A DNA stretch of 64,000 nt from Paralvinella palmiformis (lineage: Eukaryota > Annelida > Polychaeta > Terebellida > Alvinellidae), in NCBI GenBank assembly GCA_025642065.1, contig JAODUP010000847.1, forward strand, positions 1 to 64,000. Reading direction: 5' to 3'. The notes beneath the pieces were generated by a model that did not search any database, was not told the origin of the DNA, and saw only the letters and a program-made list of their open reading frames with translations. Positions 43,374 to 54,829 of this stretch are shown piece after piece. The position numbers were made by a program, and so were the translations under genes. Within the stretch, counting starts at the first letter, position 1. Each line of letters begins with the position of its first letter.

Positions 43374-44299
43374 ATATGATCAACTAGTTGTAGCTGCGAG
43401 AGACTATGGTCTAATGCTTTCAACAATTTGAAATCTGCCTGGGCCGTTTTCTCCTTCCCGCCTTCGAATATGGCTTCCGGTGCAGCCATAATGGGTGCCC
43501 TCCAGCAATTTGGGATATTTCCCTATATCTGTAATTTCGGCTATATTCCGTGGTTATTATTGTGGAATTTTTGGTTACTATCTGATGACGTCATTGTAAA
43601 TTATAATAATCTCGCCATTTTGTCGAGTACATCACAGACTATGGACGGTTAAATCCTTACTTATTATACGGATTAATATCGACAGTAAATCTTTCATTAA
43701 ATTAATGCTATTGATGCTGCATAAAGGTGTCGACAGAAGGTGTCTACAGAAAAACTGTATATGAACTTTATATGAATTTTTATTTATGTCCATCTTTGCC
43801 GGTCTTATTGAATAATATATGTAGGTTTCGTGTTTTATGTATCAATTGTAACTGAGTGAATGTACGCTCTGAACGATTATCTAAAATAGTAGAATCTGAA
43901 AATCATCAATGAAACACAATGATTGATGATTTAAGCCTAACTCCAGATAATAATCCAATTCTGGGCTCCATCTTCTATGAATATGTTAACGTGCAATTTG
44001 AAACTTGCTACTATATTTCTCTAAAACTTCAAACACACACAGTACCAAATGTAACTATTACACAATCTTGCAGCAAAACATGATCAGCTGAAGAATATAA
44101 TGACGCGTTTAAACTGTATCTGTATTCCAATATATGTTATAATCTTATTTCAGACGTTGCTGTCAGATAATAATGCACCCACAAGTGATATCCCTCAATA
44201 ACATATCATATTTAGGAATAATTGAGATTCGATGCGATAATTTACATATCCAACGATGGAGTGTGGAAGTTAGATCACTAATAACTGAAGATGCGATTG
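43374..44299. other. No recognised feature
   Basis: AT-rich except for a small G+C richer patch at 43,430-43,520. The ORF at 43,428-43,652 is not recognised. Confidence 0.5.
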
Positions 44300-45250
44300 A
44301 TAATAACTACAATAGGGAGCGGGGGTAAATCAGGTTTCGATTGTCAGAAGTTAAAACGCAAACAAAGAATACATTTATACCATCCAAACTAATTTATATA
44401 AAACCTACATTGGCCAACCTAAACAAAACTCTCATATCATTGTTTTATTATAAACACGTCACTTGTGCTATTCAAGACCCACTTGTGCTAACTTTTGACA
44501 CTTACTTAGAAGCCAACCATTACGATAAACTAATCCTAAATCCAATGTCAACGTTAAATTGAGCGGGTCATAACGTACTTAAAGATAAACGTAGTTGTGG
44601 ATATGACACATTAAACTCCCAATTTGTAAACAAATAGTAAAATCTCAAATATCCCAAGAACTTGCACGTTTTATAAAAAAAAATGCAGCTTGGTTCTAGA
44701 TAAGTGTTTACCCAATACAAAGCCTGTAAAAGTTATGCACCCCTCTCTCTTTTACTAATCATATCAAAATTACCTGGAAAATTGTCCTCAAATTTGATGA
44801 AACCTGATGAACATGCTAGTAGTTTGGGTTAACCACCCAGTATGGTTTCCGGCTAAAGCATTCCATTATCAGTGTAATTACTGAATTCACCTCCGATATA
44901 CTTAGGTCACGTGAAAATAATGAACACGCAGTTAGTTTATTCCTAGATCTCTCCAAGATTTGACACTATAAATCTGCTACAGAAATTACAACCTTATGGC
45001 ACTTAGCATGCCATTAGAGTGGCATCATACAAGGACATTGATTCAAGAATCGTAGAAATGATCTTCAGCATACAACAAAGATAAGTAATGATCTCTATAA
45101 TGTTATGTGTAAATGACCTAGCCCATTTGCCAGGCGACGACCCAAAGCTGTAAATATAGGACAGATTAACAGCTCCACATCGGGTCAGGATATCAGAAGC
45201 GATATGCACAAGATCCGTGTATCACCTATATCTGATGTCGTGCTGCTCCA
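44300..45250 (+). pseudogene. LINE H: reverse transcriptase fragment
   Basis: The plus-strand translation at about 44,865-44,965 reads AITEFTSDILRSRENNEH, AVSLFLDLSK, the stretch leading into motif A (normally followed by A-F-D-T). Further on, a diverged GIRG/LPQG-like region and VNDLAHLPGDDPK (about 45,108-45,150) fit the Y-x-N-D-L block after motif B. A preceding ORF (44,341-44,562) may be part of the same element. Stops are frequent and the catalytic Asp of motif A is not visible. The clade is likely CR1/Jockey-like but not resolved. Confidence 0.6.
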
Positions 45251-45272
45251 ATGCAGAATACAGGATCAGTTC

Positions 45273-45542
45273 TCATTCTGTGTTACGGTCGACTGTTTGC
45301 CAGACGATAATAAGCTGTACTCTGGGGAGAACTAGCCTCAAGGTATTCGTATCAGGCCATTCAAAGTTCGTCTGATACGTACTGAAGGTGACAATGTTCC
45401 ACGTACACGTAACTCTAGACAACATAGGAATTGATCGCACACCCGTGTCAACAATTAGCATGGAACTAGTGGTGAGTTTGATAACCAGGGGAATCACAGG
45501 TCTTCCGACCGCGTTGGCTGCGACACGCAAACACTGGTACAT
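45273..45542 (-). other. Unrecognised 89-codon ORF
   Basis: An open minus-strand frame with slightly higher G+C than its surroundings (MYQCLRVAANAVGRPVIPLV at the start, a repeated Thr/Val-rich interior). It resembles no family I know. It may be an antisense shadow of LINE H, chance, or a fragment of an unknown repeat. Confidence 0.3.
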
Positions 45543-45756
45543 TTTATTACAATAATTATTGTTGTGTGATTTCGTATTGTGTGCTTACAAGAAACGAATC
45601 ACATATAACATTATGCATCAATTATCATAACATGTTAATCTTGACGTAAACATATAGTCATATAACTGTAAAGGTTTTAAATCGTCATGTGGTTTGGTTG
45701 AAAATTAACCGCAGTCCAGTTTCGACATAATATTTCTTTGTGAACATTGCCTCACT

Positions 45757-46460
45757 CAAATCTTCCATCTGGATAACCAACCTATAGAAATTGTCAAACA
45801 CTATAAATACCTAGGCGTAACCGTTGACGCCCGCCTCTCATTTACTAAACATCTTGCCGACACTAAACACAAAATATACAGTAGACTCAGCATGATAAAA
45901 ATAATATCCAATATTAAAATAGCACTCAATACCAAGATGCTTGTCACTTTGTACAAGGCATTAATACAATTAAATTATTTTATATGCAGCACCGATCCTC
46001 CTCCTGGCAGCTCTATCAGCAACCAAAAATCTAGAACAGGCCCAAAGAACATGCCTACGACATGTATTGGGACTCCTCCCAGGATCCTCATCAGCACTCA
46101 TTCATCAGGAATCAGATATCCTTCCACTGGGCCAACTAATTAGCATGGTCATTGCCAAGTACATACTTACAACAGCTTCAAACCCAAACCCAGTCCCCAA
46201 CATAATCAGATTCCAGACATAAATCCATAAAGACGCCAGAGCCCACCAAGCGGTTTCCTGGTCAATGAAAGCAGCATGGCTACAAAAAGAAATTGGAATA
46301 CCTCAAATACAACCACCCGTATCCAAAGAATCTCCTCCGTGGGAAGATCCACCCCTACAGGTCCTAATTAGCAATCCCATTAACAAAACAAGACACCCAT
46401 AAGAAGTAGCCAAAGCAGCCTACAACTCGATTCTAGACCTAACTAACAAAAATAATCTAT
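45757..46460 (+). pseudogene. LINE C reverse transcriptase thumb and connector
   Basis: Translation blocks across frames: HYKYLGVTVDARLSFTKHLA (the K-Y-L-G-V-x-x-D segment after motif C), IALNTKMLVTLYKALIQ, ATKNLEQAQRTCLRHVLGLL, HQESDILPLGQLISMVIAKY and SWSMKAAWLQKEIGIPQIQ. The last is nearly the same as in LINE A (40,599-40,988). The catalytic palm was never inserted because of the 5' truncation. Confidence 0.85.
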
Positions 46461-46875
46461 CCATTAATATATATATATATAGATATATACTGACGCCAGC
46501 ACCCATCAGGACGGCAAGACTGCTTGTGCCTGTTATGTTTAGGAAGAAGACCTTGACATACAATGAAGACTTCCTGACAACACCACCATCACCCTAACAG
46601 AGCTCCATGCCATACAGGCCGTTCTAACTTGGAAACTCTCCAGACACAACACAAAAGACATAATCATTCAATCAGATTCAACGGCCGCCCTTGCCGTACT
46701 GGATAACCGAATCTATAAAACCTGAAATAAAATCAAAATTCTTCAAATAAGCCAAAGCCCTTCAAAGACAAGGAACCCAATCGACCATCGTTTGGGTTCC
46801 AAGCCACGTCGACCTTGACGGAAACGGACACGCTGACTGAGAGGCTAATATCGCCACCAGTTTAAGTGAAGTCCT
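46461..46875 (+). pseudogene. LINE C RNase H domain
   Basis: IYTDASTHQDGKTA (46,486-46,500 carries Y-T-D-A-S), TITLTELHAIQAVLTWKLS, IIQSDSTAALAVLD (SDS at 46,672-46,680) and HVDLDGNGHAD followed by EANIAT. All four acidic positions of RNase H (D, E, D, D) are present, unlike LINE A, but the frame is broken several times. A short AT expansion directly precedes YTDAS. Confidence 0.85.
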
Positions 46876-47320
46876 TCATGCTGAGTAATCAGCAGGATCC
46901 TACAGTCACCTTATACAAAGTTATTTCGCCCAACAACTCCGTCGCATAGCAAAGGAAAACGCATCCCCTTTCCAGAAATTGTGTGAGAAGACCACAGTTC
47001 CCGGCCTCAACTTCTTCCCTAACAGAGAAGCAGACACCCAGCTCCACCGACTACGTTTTGGGGGTTTTGCCACAAAACACGGAACCAATAACCGCCACAA
47101 CGCAATATGCCCTCACTGCCAACAAGACTTTACCCCAATCCACTACCTAATTGACTGCCCAGCTCACCCCACCGGCCGACAACGACTAAAGGACCAATTA
47201 ACCCCCCAGCAACACAGCTGGACTGACCACAGCCTTGCCGCCCTCCTCATCAGAAAGGCCACCATCATCCCAGACATTATTCTCCCTTTACTTAAGAAAG
47301 ATCCCTACACCTTCCTCTAA
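46876..47320 (+). pseudogene. LINE C C-terminal region with CCHC zinc motif
   Basis: An intact 113-codon stretch (46,979-47,320) ending at a TAA. It contains TTVPGLNFFPNREADTQLHR, CPHCQQDFTPIHYLIDC (C-x2-C-x7-H-x4-C) and SLAALLIRKATIIPDIILPL, ending LLKKDPYTFL. It corresponds to the LINE A segment at 39,640-40,143 but is clearly diverged, so A and C are different subfamilies. Confidence 0.9.
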
Positions 47321-47427
47321 AATTAGTTTTCATATATAATACATTTTTTATTCTACTTCCAGAGGCTGTGCTCAGTGACAGCCTGGGATAAATCCCCAAA
47401 CTACACTCACATACATATTGCCTCACT

Positions 47428-48235
47428 GTCCAAGAACCGATGATCGTTTTAAGAACACAAATATGTGGATTAATTAAAAATTCTGGTGTGAATCCAGAAA
47501 CTCTTTTAATTAGTTGGTCATACTGTGGTAATGGTTTTATTGTTAAAAATATAGATTACATTACGTACAATCCAATTAATGTGGATTCTAACAGAATTTG
47601 TATCATCCGAATTATTTCAAGTAAGAAGATTTTAATGATAGTGTTGGGTGTGCATCTACGTACAAAGTATCACATCCAGTTATATTGTGAAATTAGATAT
47701 TCTTCAGTCAACCCTGGATACACTGAAACCATCAGTTATGATAGTTAGCTACGTGAACACTACGCTTCTGGCACAAGACTCATTCATTTAACTCATATAG
47801 TAATATGTTGCATGACTTCAATTGTAATAATGACCTAATTATAGCAAATTTAGCATTTTAAGCCGTCCTCAAATTCTACCTATTTTACATCTGAGCATGT
47901 ATCATATATTCATCACCTATTTATTTCGATGTTTTCCGAGCAATCAATCAATATATACAATACATCCAATATTGATGATAATGTTAGCGACCATCATCAA
48001 CCATAGACGTCCGTAATGTTAAACATACCCACTGAAGTCGTGGAATGTTCTGGCGCACATTGTTCTGGTAATGTACCTGTATATACTCGCATTGACTGAT
48101 CAAACATAAACAGATGTAATCTGTAGAATGAATAAGTAGCTGTATCTTCATTACAATTACCTGTATTCGATCCATACGCCATTATCATTACTGATAATGC
48201 AATACTAATATTTACTGGCTCCATTTCTCATGGTT
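47428..48235. other. No recognised feature
   Basis: AT-rich. ORFs at 47,440-47,748 (plus, 102 codons) and 47,984-48,224 (minus) have no recognisable similarity. Confidence 0.5.
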
Positions 48236-48592
48236 TGGTTTTGTTGTTCGGGGAGAATACCCAGGCTGTCGCTTAATCAGCACAGCCTCTATGTGGTTGA
48301 GAAACCTCCTCCCCCACCACTCACAGGGGAGCAGTAGGGAAAGATGGAGCCGAAATACCATGAGGGTGGTCACTGCCAGAGTAGTTTACGTCCTCAGGGG
48401 GTTTTTAACGTCCCCCTTTATTTTAAATAATTCAGTGGAGACGGCAGCGCCATTTAACGTGGTCAGCCACCCACGATGTAGTGAGCCGAGAAATTAATCC
48501 CTGGAAAAGTTTCGACCTCTTACGGGGTTCGAACCTGCGACCGTTGGCACGAAGTGCCGGGTGCTTAACCGCTAAGCCACCGGAGCTCACTT
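48236..48592 (-). mobile_element. SINE S3 with LINE-like 3' end
   Basis: A SINE of about 355 bp on the minus strand. The head has a perfect A box TGGCTTAGCGG (48,569-48,579) and B box GGTTCGAACCC (48,525-48,535), separated by a GGCAC-TTC-GTGCC stem. The body includes GGGATTAATTTCTCGGCTC and GTAAACTACTCTGGCAG. The 3' end has the GGCTGT/ACAGCC hairpin (48,264-48,287), then GGG-N7-CCC and AACAACAAAACCAAA. Hairpin spacing, the GGCTGTGC start, the second short stem and the following A/C-rich tail match the LINE A/B/C 3' ends. This suggests the SINE borrowed its 3' tail from that LINE lineage and was mobilised by it. Confidence 0.85.
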
Positions 48593-48659
48593 CTATTTCT
48601 CATCTGTTGACTTCGACCATACATGATGGTTACGGCCGAGTGAATGTATCCGCACAATT

Positions 48660-49060
48660 TAAATATAAAGATCGCCGCTTAAAGACAAACATTTGCTGGA
48701 ATTCGGACTGTCTTAGAACCAGGAAGAGACATCGGTTCTGGTACGGTATAGGGAGGTCACGTGGGCGGCCTGGTAATGGACACGTGTACGCCTGCTGTAA
48801 AGCCAACAAATGGACGTATACGATATAGCAATACCCACAATGATACTATCCGACGGACAGCGAACAGTCTAACTTCTGTGTACAGACCGAAGAACGTTAA
48901 GCAATTCTGGAATATGGTTCGAACTGCTTAACGTGGTAATTCTAATTGTGATGACATTTGGATAGAAGTGCTCTGTAGACATTTCAACAGTAAGCTCAGT
49001 AGTGACGATAACTGTGATAGCCCTGTGTATTCAGAACTATGTTCTATCTGAAAACAAATA
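48660..49060 (+). pseudogene. LINE D EN-RT linker
   Basis: KTNICWNSDCLRTRKRHRFW, then GRSRGRPGNGHVYACCKANK, fits the P-x-W-N-x-x-C-x-x-L-x-x-x-x-R-x-x-x-x-x-W and G-R-P-x-x-G-x-V-Y-x-x-x-K-x-x-K-x-x-Y blocks that lie between endonuclease and polymerase in several LINE groups. After stops it continues NVKQFWNMVRTA and later DIWIEVLCRHFNSKLSSD. Confidence 0.65.
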
Positions 49061-49154
49061 CAGGACCATAGGATTACGGAGGTGTGCTAAAGTAATAACG
49101 GAAAGTACGCTGACCAAGTATATTAAGTCTCATGTTTGGGTATCTACTTTGATG

Positions 49155-49158
<4 letters not shown>

Positions 49159-49199
<41 letters not shown>
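49159..49199. repeat. (AT)n inside LINE D
   Basis: Pure AT tract interrupting the linker region. Confidence 0.97.
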
Positions 49200-49205
<6 letters not shown>

Positions 49206-49499
49206 TGTAATGTTCATACGGTATGTGCATTCTGGAGTTTTTCATTCGACATTTGGCAGAGGACTACTTGTACCTCTCTTGATGAAACGAACATTGAACC
49301 CAACCGTGTCAAAGCATTATCATTCCTTGACCATTATCCAAGATTGTTGAGCTCTATGTACTAGACACGACAGGTAAATTTAATTATAGTGATGTGCCGT
49401 TCGACTTCGTTCCTGCTAGAATCACCCAAATGGCTGCTGTTCTAAACAAAAAAACTACATCATTTTGCCCATTGCAATAGCTCGCGTTCCACGGCATAC

Positions 49500-49729
49500 A
49501 CCTGCAGCCTTGGCGCGGAAGGTGCATTCGACGCGGTACCACGTCCTGTACCTTTCGGGGACGAGATCAAGGTTGTATCTGATTATTGTTGGAGAGTCAC
49601 GGTTTACTTGTACAAGCATCTGTCAGTACAGATAAAATGGGCCAATATTGTAAGTACATCGATCATCATACACAAGGGGACAAGGCCAGGTGGATTTTCT
49701 TCCCCATTAGTATTTAATATATTTTATCC

Positions 49730-49731
<2 letters not shown>
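49500..49731 (+). pseudogene. LINE D reverse transcriptase palm, motifs A and B
   Basis: One open frame gives GAEGAFDAVPRPV (motif A, A-F-D-x-V; 49,518-49,538), LYKHLSVQIKWANIVS and KGTRPGGFSSPLVFNIF (motif B; 49,674-49,722, with P in place of the usual Q). It then runs straight into the (AT)n tract at 49,732. Motif C is not found downstream. Confidence 0.8.

Positions 49732-49765
<34 letters not shown>
49732..49765. repeat. (AT)n directly after LINE D motif B
   Basis: Short pure AT tract. Confidence 0.97.
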
Positions 49766-49768
<3 letters not shown>

Positions 49769-50560
49769 TTTAACATAATGTGATAGATAATATTATTATC
49801 ATCTATTATTAAAATAAATCATAATTAACCTATTTTGATGATCTTTATTACATCCACGGAAACATATAGGACTGGGCTTTAAGTCAAAAATCCTATACTT
49901 GTTTCTTTAATCTAAGGATACAGTTAGCCAGCTCATATATTATCATATTTGTACAATCTAAATATTTTGCTCGCAAAGAAAATATTCCATTTTATTCATA
50001 TTTAATAAAAATGAAGGAATTAACCGTTATTAATAATATAGTCTTTGTGAAACAAATGAATCTCCTGAATCCAATAAAGGAACCGATACATAATTAGTCG
50101 ACAGTATATTTGAAAAGTATATCATGGGTTAAGATTGCATAGCGAAATTTAGTCTTTTAAACAGAATATGTGCCATAATGTTTAGCCTCTCTGTGTGTGT
50201 TCTATGTCACATTACCGGTAAAATATTAGCTATTCCGTTAATGATTTTAAGTATAAAGTAGCTTACTTATTTAATCATATAATTTTCTCAAAAATCTGTC
50301 CACGATCGTCATTACTTACAATCGTAATGATTTACTCTAAATAATTAGCTATAATCCCTTTAAATTAGCATAGGTATAATATGGCCTATGAATTAGTTTC
50401 TATATTTTCTACCATCTATTTTTAATATCAACATAGAACTAACCACACTAGATCCAGTTGGTGAGCAGTATATATACTAACCAGAAATATCTTACTACTA
50501 GTATATACCCTGATATGTGATGCGAAGCTATTATCAGCCCATTAGATTTAAAAAACAACC
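49766..50560. other. AT-rich insert or decayed segment within LINE D
   Basis: No coding similarity and no terminal repeats. It lies where motif C (YADD) and flanking sequence should be, so either this part of LINE D has been replaced or an unrecognised element inserted next to the AT tract. Confidence 0.5.
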
Positions 50561-50565
50561 GATAG

Positions 50566-50964
50566 GTGAAACCAATCACTAGAGAAATGTCATTATTATG
50601 CTTACTTGGTTTTACAAATATTGAACTCGAGAATGATGTATTGGAGTTCATTTCAACAACAAAAATCCCCAGTCACGATCCATTTCAGAAAGGTAAATCC
50701 AGAACTGATCACATATTCACATCAATGGCCCTTGGCGCAGAAATATCTGTCAAGAGCTGGCTGGCGAAATATTGTCTAAAATATGGTATAAATATATCCA
50801 AAATAAATGTTATGATGTTTAGGAATGATGATCGACTAAGAACGAATGAAAAGGTGTATACAAATACTGAACCTTTGATCGTATTACAAGTACCTTGGTA
50901 TTATGTTTTCTTCGAGAGTATGTCGGTCTACAGCTTTATGAAGATTAGCATGTCAAGCCGATAA
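50566..50964 (+). pseudogene. LINE D segment downstream of motif C
   Basis: The 132-codon ORF contains ISVKSWLAKYCLKYGINISK followed by INVMMFRNDDRLRTNEKVYT, matching the L-x-x-W-x-x-x-Y-x-L-x-x-N-x-x-K-T-x-V-M-x-F-R-N segment that follows YADD. The next part should be Y-K-Y-L-G; here it is VPWYYVFFESMSVYS, a diverged form. Confidence 0.7.
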
Positions 50965-51039
50965 CGGCTGATGAAGCTATATATACTATTGATTTTATTA
51001 ATCGCCGATGCAATGGTTTGCCTGTTTAATTGTTGTTCG

Positions 51040-51460
51040 ACGTATTTGATAAACCGGTGTTACTAATACTAGTCTATGGCTGCCAGATTTGGGGATGAAA
51101 TTGAAAAGGTTCACAGAAGGTTTTCTAAATAATGTATATGTTTCATCTCAAACACCTTCAGCTGTGGTGCTTGGGGAATATGGGAGTCACCCATAGACAA
51201 TTCATTATATTTTTAAATGTGTGAAATATTGGATCCGTTTAGTAACAGGTCATAACGTATATAGAAATTCATGCTATAATTCGTTCAAGAGTCTTAGCGC
51301 CGCAGGTAGGGTTACACAGGCATCGGATCTTAAAGATATATTGAACATGTTGGGACTTATCTTAAATGTATGGCTGCGAGGTTTTACCGCGAAAAACTGG
51401 TGTCCTGAAATTAATTCAATGTACAAATTATCGATATATTGCTGATTCAAATTTTCGCTG
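51040..51460 (+). pseudogene. LINE D C-terminal region
   Basis: Across frames: PVLLILVYGCQIWG, EIEKVHRRFSK, SSQTPSAVVLGEYGSHP, CVKYWIRLVTGHNVYRNSCY and AGRVTQASDLKDILNMLGL. These correspond to the conserved P-V-x-x-Y-G-x-E-x-W, H-x-x-F-C-K, L-G-E-x-G-x-x-P and I-K-Y-W-x-K-L blocks of an invertebrate LINE group. Frameshifts separate them. Confidence 0.75.
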
Positions 51461-51470
51461 AATTTATAGC

Positions 51471-51789
51471 CTTATAACATGGTAAATTTGCATTGACTAA
51501 TTTCAATGCGTAAATCACAAATAATCTATTGAGATATTTAGAAGTCCTTTGCCAAGAATATAGATGTTCTGTGTAAACAACGATATTCGTGTAATAGGGG
51601 ATTAATAGAGGATGAATGTCGTTTGTGTAAATAAATAAAATTATGTTTACCATTGCTCTAAATGTTTGTATTATATTGAACAAGTCGTAATTTGGATTTC
51701 TTATGTCTATGCAACTATTATTTGTCATGCGCACAATTGTGTAATTACTTTGTACCATGGTACAGGTCTCTCAAGTACTTAATAATAAA

Positions 51790-51838
<49 letters not shown>

Positions 51839-52640
51839 TTGTTTTTATTTAATGTTAAAGATATTGTACAGATTATTCCATTTAACTTCATTTATAAAGA
51901 CAGTTTTTTATTGATGCTAAAGGCTTAACATAATGGCTCATATACTTGATCATTTGATCAATTCCTTCTCTAGAGAGTCACCCGGTGGCTATATTTCCCG
52001 GATCATACCAGTACCAATGCTAAACAAAAATCACTCATTCTAATTACTGGAAGATTCTGTCAATCGAAACATAAGTAAACAAACACATTATGTTCCACTA
52101 TTTGCAATAAATAGTGATTTAGTCTTTACACGCATCATGATTACTAATCTCCCTCGCCAAATTAATTAATTATTGCTCCATTTGGCCAGAAACTGAGAGT
52201 AACCTGAAAGTAATTCGTACCATTATACTAAATGGTCTACCCAGTAGAAAGAAATACTCATAGAAGTGAATGCATACTTAATTTACTCGATGACTGTGTC
52301 ATTAGGTCACCGTAGAAACTGATTAATTACAAGAAACACCACCATCTGTGTTATTAGTAATAAAATGCTGTATTAGACAGAAAATATTATTGTAACTCGA
52401 CATTGTAGGTAGTTGCAGGTACAAACAAAGATCAAAGGTTATCGATATAATTGATGATAATGGACACTTTCTCTACAAAGACTGAAGATATTAAGTTTAT
52501 GTTTATATTGAAGACGAAGAAGCTAGATATTTAGTTATTTTGCAGTCAATTATATATTTGTCTTTGACGGGATTCCTTCTCATATTTATTAACGTATTCC
52601 ATCTTTTCCATTTTGTTTATATATAATGTCAGAGAGGTAG
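51471..52640. other. No recognised gene; (AT)n at 51,792-51,836
   Basis: AT-rich sequence between LINE D and LINE E. The minus-strand ORF at 51,447-51,758 is unrecognised. Confidence 0.55.
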
Positions 52641-52649
52641 CTTTCTCAT

Positions 52650-53756
52650 TTTAGTCAGGCAGAGTATTTGTATGGTTTTGATCCTATCTGGAACAACGCC
52701 CCCAGAAAGTCCCTGTTCGTGGTGTTTTATCTTATTTCCAGTTCTGGTTATCTGGTGTACCACAATATTCAGCTCACAATGTGTACCCGTCCTCTTGGGA
52801 TCACTGCGCAGCGATATTGGGTTAAATATCACTTGTATGCTGATGACCCAGCGCTCTATATCACTGGATCCTAATAATCAGTTTAGTTTTCCTCTTCCTT
52901 GAAAGATTTACAACATTGTATTGTTGATATTTGCGTATACACGTAGATGACTCAAAATATTATAAGACTAAATGATAATAAAACAAATATTTATCTAGCA
53001 TCACCACGTTTTGTTAAATCCCTAAAAATACCAGCATTACAGATGGGTGCATCTTCATTTACCCTTAATGGTTGAGTAAAAATATAGGCTTATTTATGAA
53101 AAATGTATTAACATGTATGAACATAATATATCATTATGCCGAGCTGCCTACTACCATCTTAAGAACATCTACTGTTTAAAAACATGTTTCACATAAGAAG
53201 CACTTGTAGCTGACATCAATGCCTTTGTTACATCTCGTATAGACTATTGTAACTCCCTGTTATATGGCTTATTAGATTATAACATCAATCCCCTTCAGCG
53301 AATTCACCTTCAACAATGACAAATGCCGAAAATATGATCACCATAATTGTTCAAAAAACACATTAGCCACCTGTTATAAAGCGTACGCAATTCAAGATTT
53401 TACTAACAACTTATGAATCTATTAACGACATGTCACCTGATTACTTGTGTTAAAGTCATCCCCAAAACTCAAATCATCCAGTCAGATACTATTACAGGTA
53501 ACAGTCACTCGGCTCGATTCATAGGGTGGTTGTGAATTTAGTGCTCCTACTTTGATGAATATGTTGCCGGCATATATTAGAGATGCGTCATCTCTTTAAA
53601 AAATACAAATCCGAGGTTGCTTCTACAGATAAATAATGATTATCGTTTATATCTCTAATAGGGCTTTTTACACACATATTTTGGAGGTATTAATATACAG
53701 CGCCTTTGAATGGCTGCTGCTAGTAAGAGAGCTTTATTAAATATACATTATTATTA

Positions 53757-53800
<44 letters not shown>
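52650..53800 (+). pseudogene. LINE E: CR1/L2-like LINE, palm to 3' end
   Basis: The best preserved CR1/L2-type copy, on the plus strand. Motif B remnant GVPQ is at 52,754-52,765. Then come MCTRPLGITAQRYWVKYHL and YADDPALYITGS (motif C, YADD at 52,836-52,847), SLKDLQHCIVDI, NIIRLNDNKTNIYLASPRF, then SRIDYCNSLLYGLLDYNINP and LQRIH in the thumb, followed by decayed KYDHHN and KSSPKLKSSSQ-like segments. The 3' UTR has ACAGATAAATAATGATTATC, CAGCGCCTTTGAATGGCTG and GCTTTATTAAATATACATT, and ends in (ATT)n at 53,748-53,800. Stops and frameshifts occur throughout. Relatives in the window are at 2,515 (-), 10,376 (+) and 14,619 (-). Confidence 0.88.
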
Positions 53801-54829
53801 ATAGTTACGTACCCAACCCTGAATGCAAGTTCTGTTTGCTACTTATATCAATAGCATACGTCATATTATGTCGCTCTGAGTCGTTTATATATCTCAAATC
53901 GTATACACATATATTCCAGTTAATTAATTACAGGGTAATGATTGTTGAAGAATGAACTCGAGTCAATTTATACCAGAGGAAGCAAATCATTAGGGCTAAT
54001 ATTTATATCAACAGCGAATTTATTATATAGTTTGATGACGATATATAATTTATATAAGAAGGAAGCTTCTAAATGTGATTCAAATAATGATAAATGTCCA
54101 AATTTATTTGTGTGAACATAAGCTTGATTAATAGCAATTGAAAACATTATTAATGGGTGTATTATGACACTGAACAGTTACGTTATTTGGTGATACCATT
54201 TACATATTTTTAATTAACAATCCCGTAGTTATCATTCTACAATTTTTGGATGATATTTTGATGTCCTTGTATAACACTACTTCCTTCTGTTTACATTTTT
54301 TCTAACTGGCAACCAATTCAGTAACTAAATTGCCTTACAGATAACACGACATATCTGACAAACATATTTTACATATGCGATGAATCATGTAATAAAACAG
54401 CAGAAGAAATAAATCATACAAGATTCTACTAAAGTTTATAAAATTATACTATCCTATGCTAGGGATATTAATACATATATTAAAAGACATACAGTGAGAC
54501 ATGATCTTTATGCGCTAAGGTCAAGAGTTGAAATATACCGCCAGTCAGTTCACTATACCAGTTCAATAGCATACAACAATATACCTCAAAAGTAAAACAA
54601 ATTATCATTCATTGCCATCTTCTAAAGTTAATCTAAAACGTTATATCATGTCTTAATTTTACATTAGTACTAATTAATAGTATATATGTATATAGCTAGT
54701 CATAAAATTTACACTTACACTAAATAAGTGCAGGCATATTATTAGTTTCAATGTCATAATGTTACGCTAAACAGTCGTAATTTTGTAATGTTATACTAGC
54801 ACTAAATAATGATCTGTATTTAATTGCAT
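53801..54829. other. No recognised feature
   Basis: AT-rich, unclassified. Confidence 0.55.

Larger units (their letters stand above)
45746..47427 (+). mobile_element. LINE C: 5'-truncated RT-RNaseH LINE with 11-bp target-site duplication
   Basis: The element (45,757-47,416) is bracketed by the exact 11-mer ATTGCCTCACT at 45,746-45,756 and 47,417-47,427. It begins inside the reverse transcriptase thumb, and a 5' truncation with target-site duplication is the signature of target-primed reverse transcription. Domains in order are thumb, connector, RNase H and C-terminal zinc motif, then a short 3' UTR with the GGCTGT/ACAGCC hairpin (47,364-47,383) and a tail rich in ACA/CATAC. Several stops and frameshifts break the ORF. 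Confidence 0.9.
48600..51470 (+). mobile_element. LINE D: non-LTR retrotransposon with EN-RT linker, RT palm and C-terminus (dead)
   Basis: Plus-strand element broken by stops, two (AT)n tracts and about 800 bp of AT-rich sequence without recognised coding. Recognised parts, in order, are a linker (48,660-49,050), palm with motifs A and B (49,500-49,725), the KYG-KTN-VFRN segment (50,566-50,964) and the C-terminal region (51,050-51,460). The codon style and C-terminal motifs differ from LINEs A, E and G, so this is a separate family. The clade is undetermined. Confidence 0.75.

Noticed and set aside
45273..45542. 89-codon ORF as a host gene exon
   Set aside because: There is no splice context or recognisable domain and it lies between two LINE fragments, so it is reported only as an unknown ORF.
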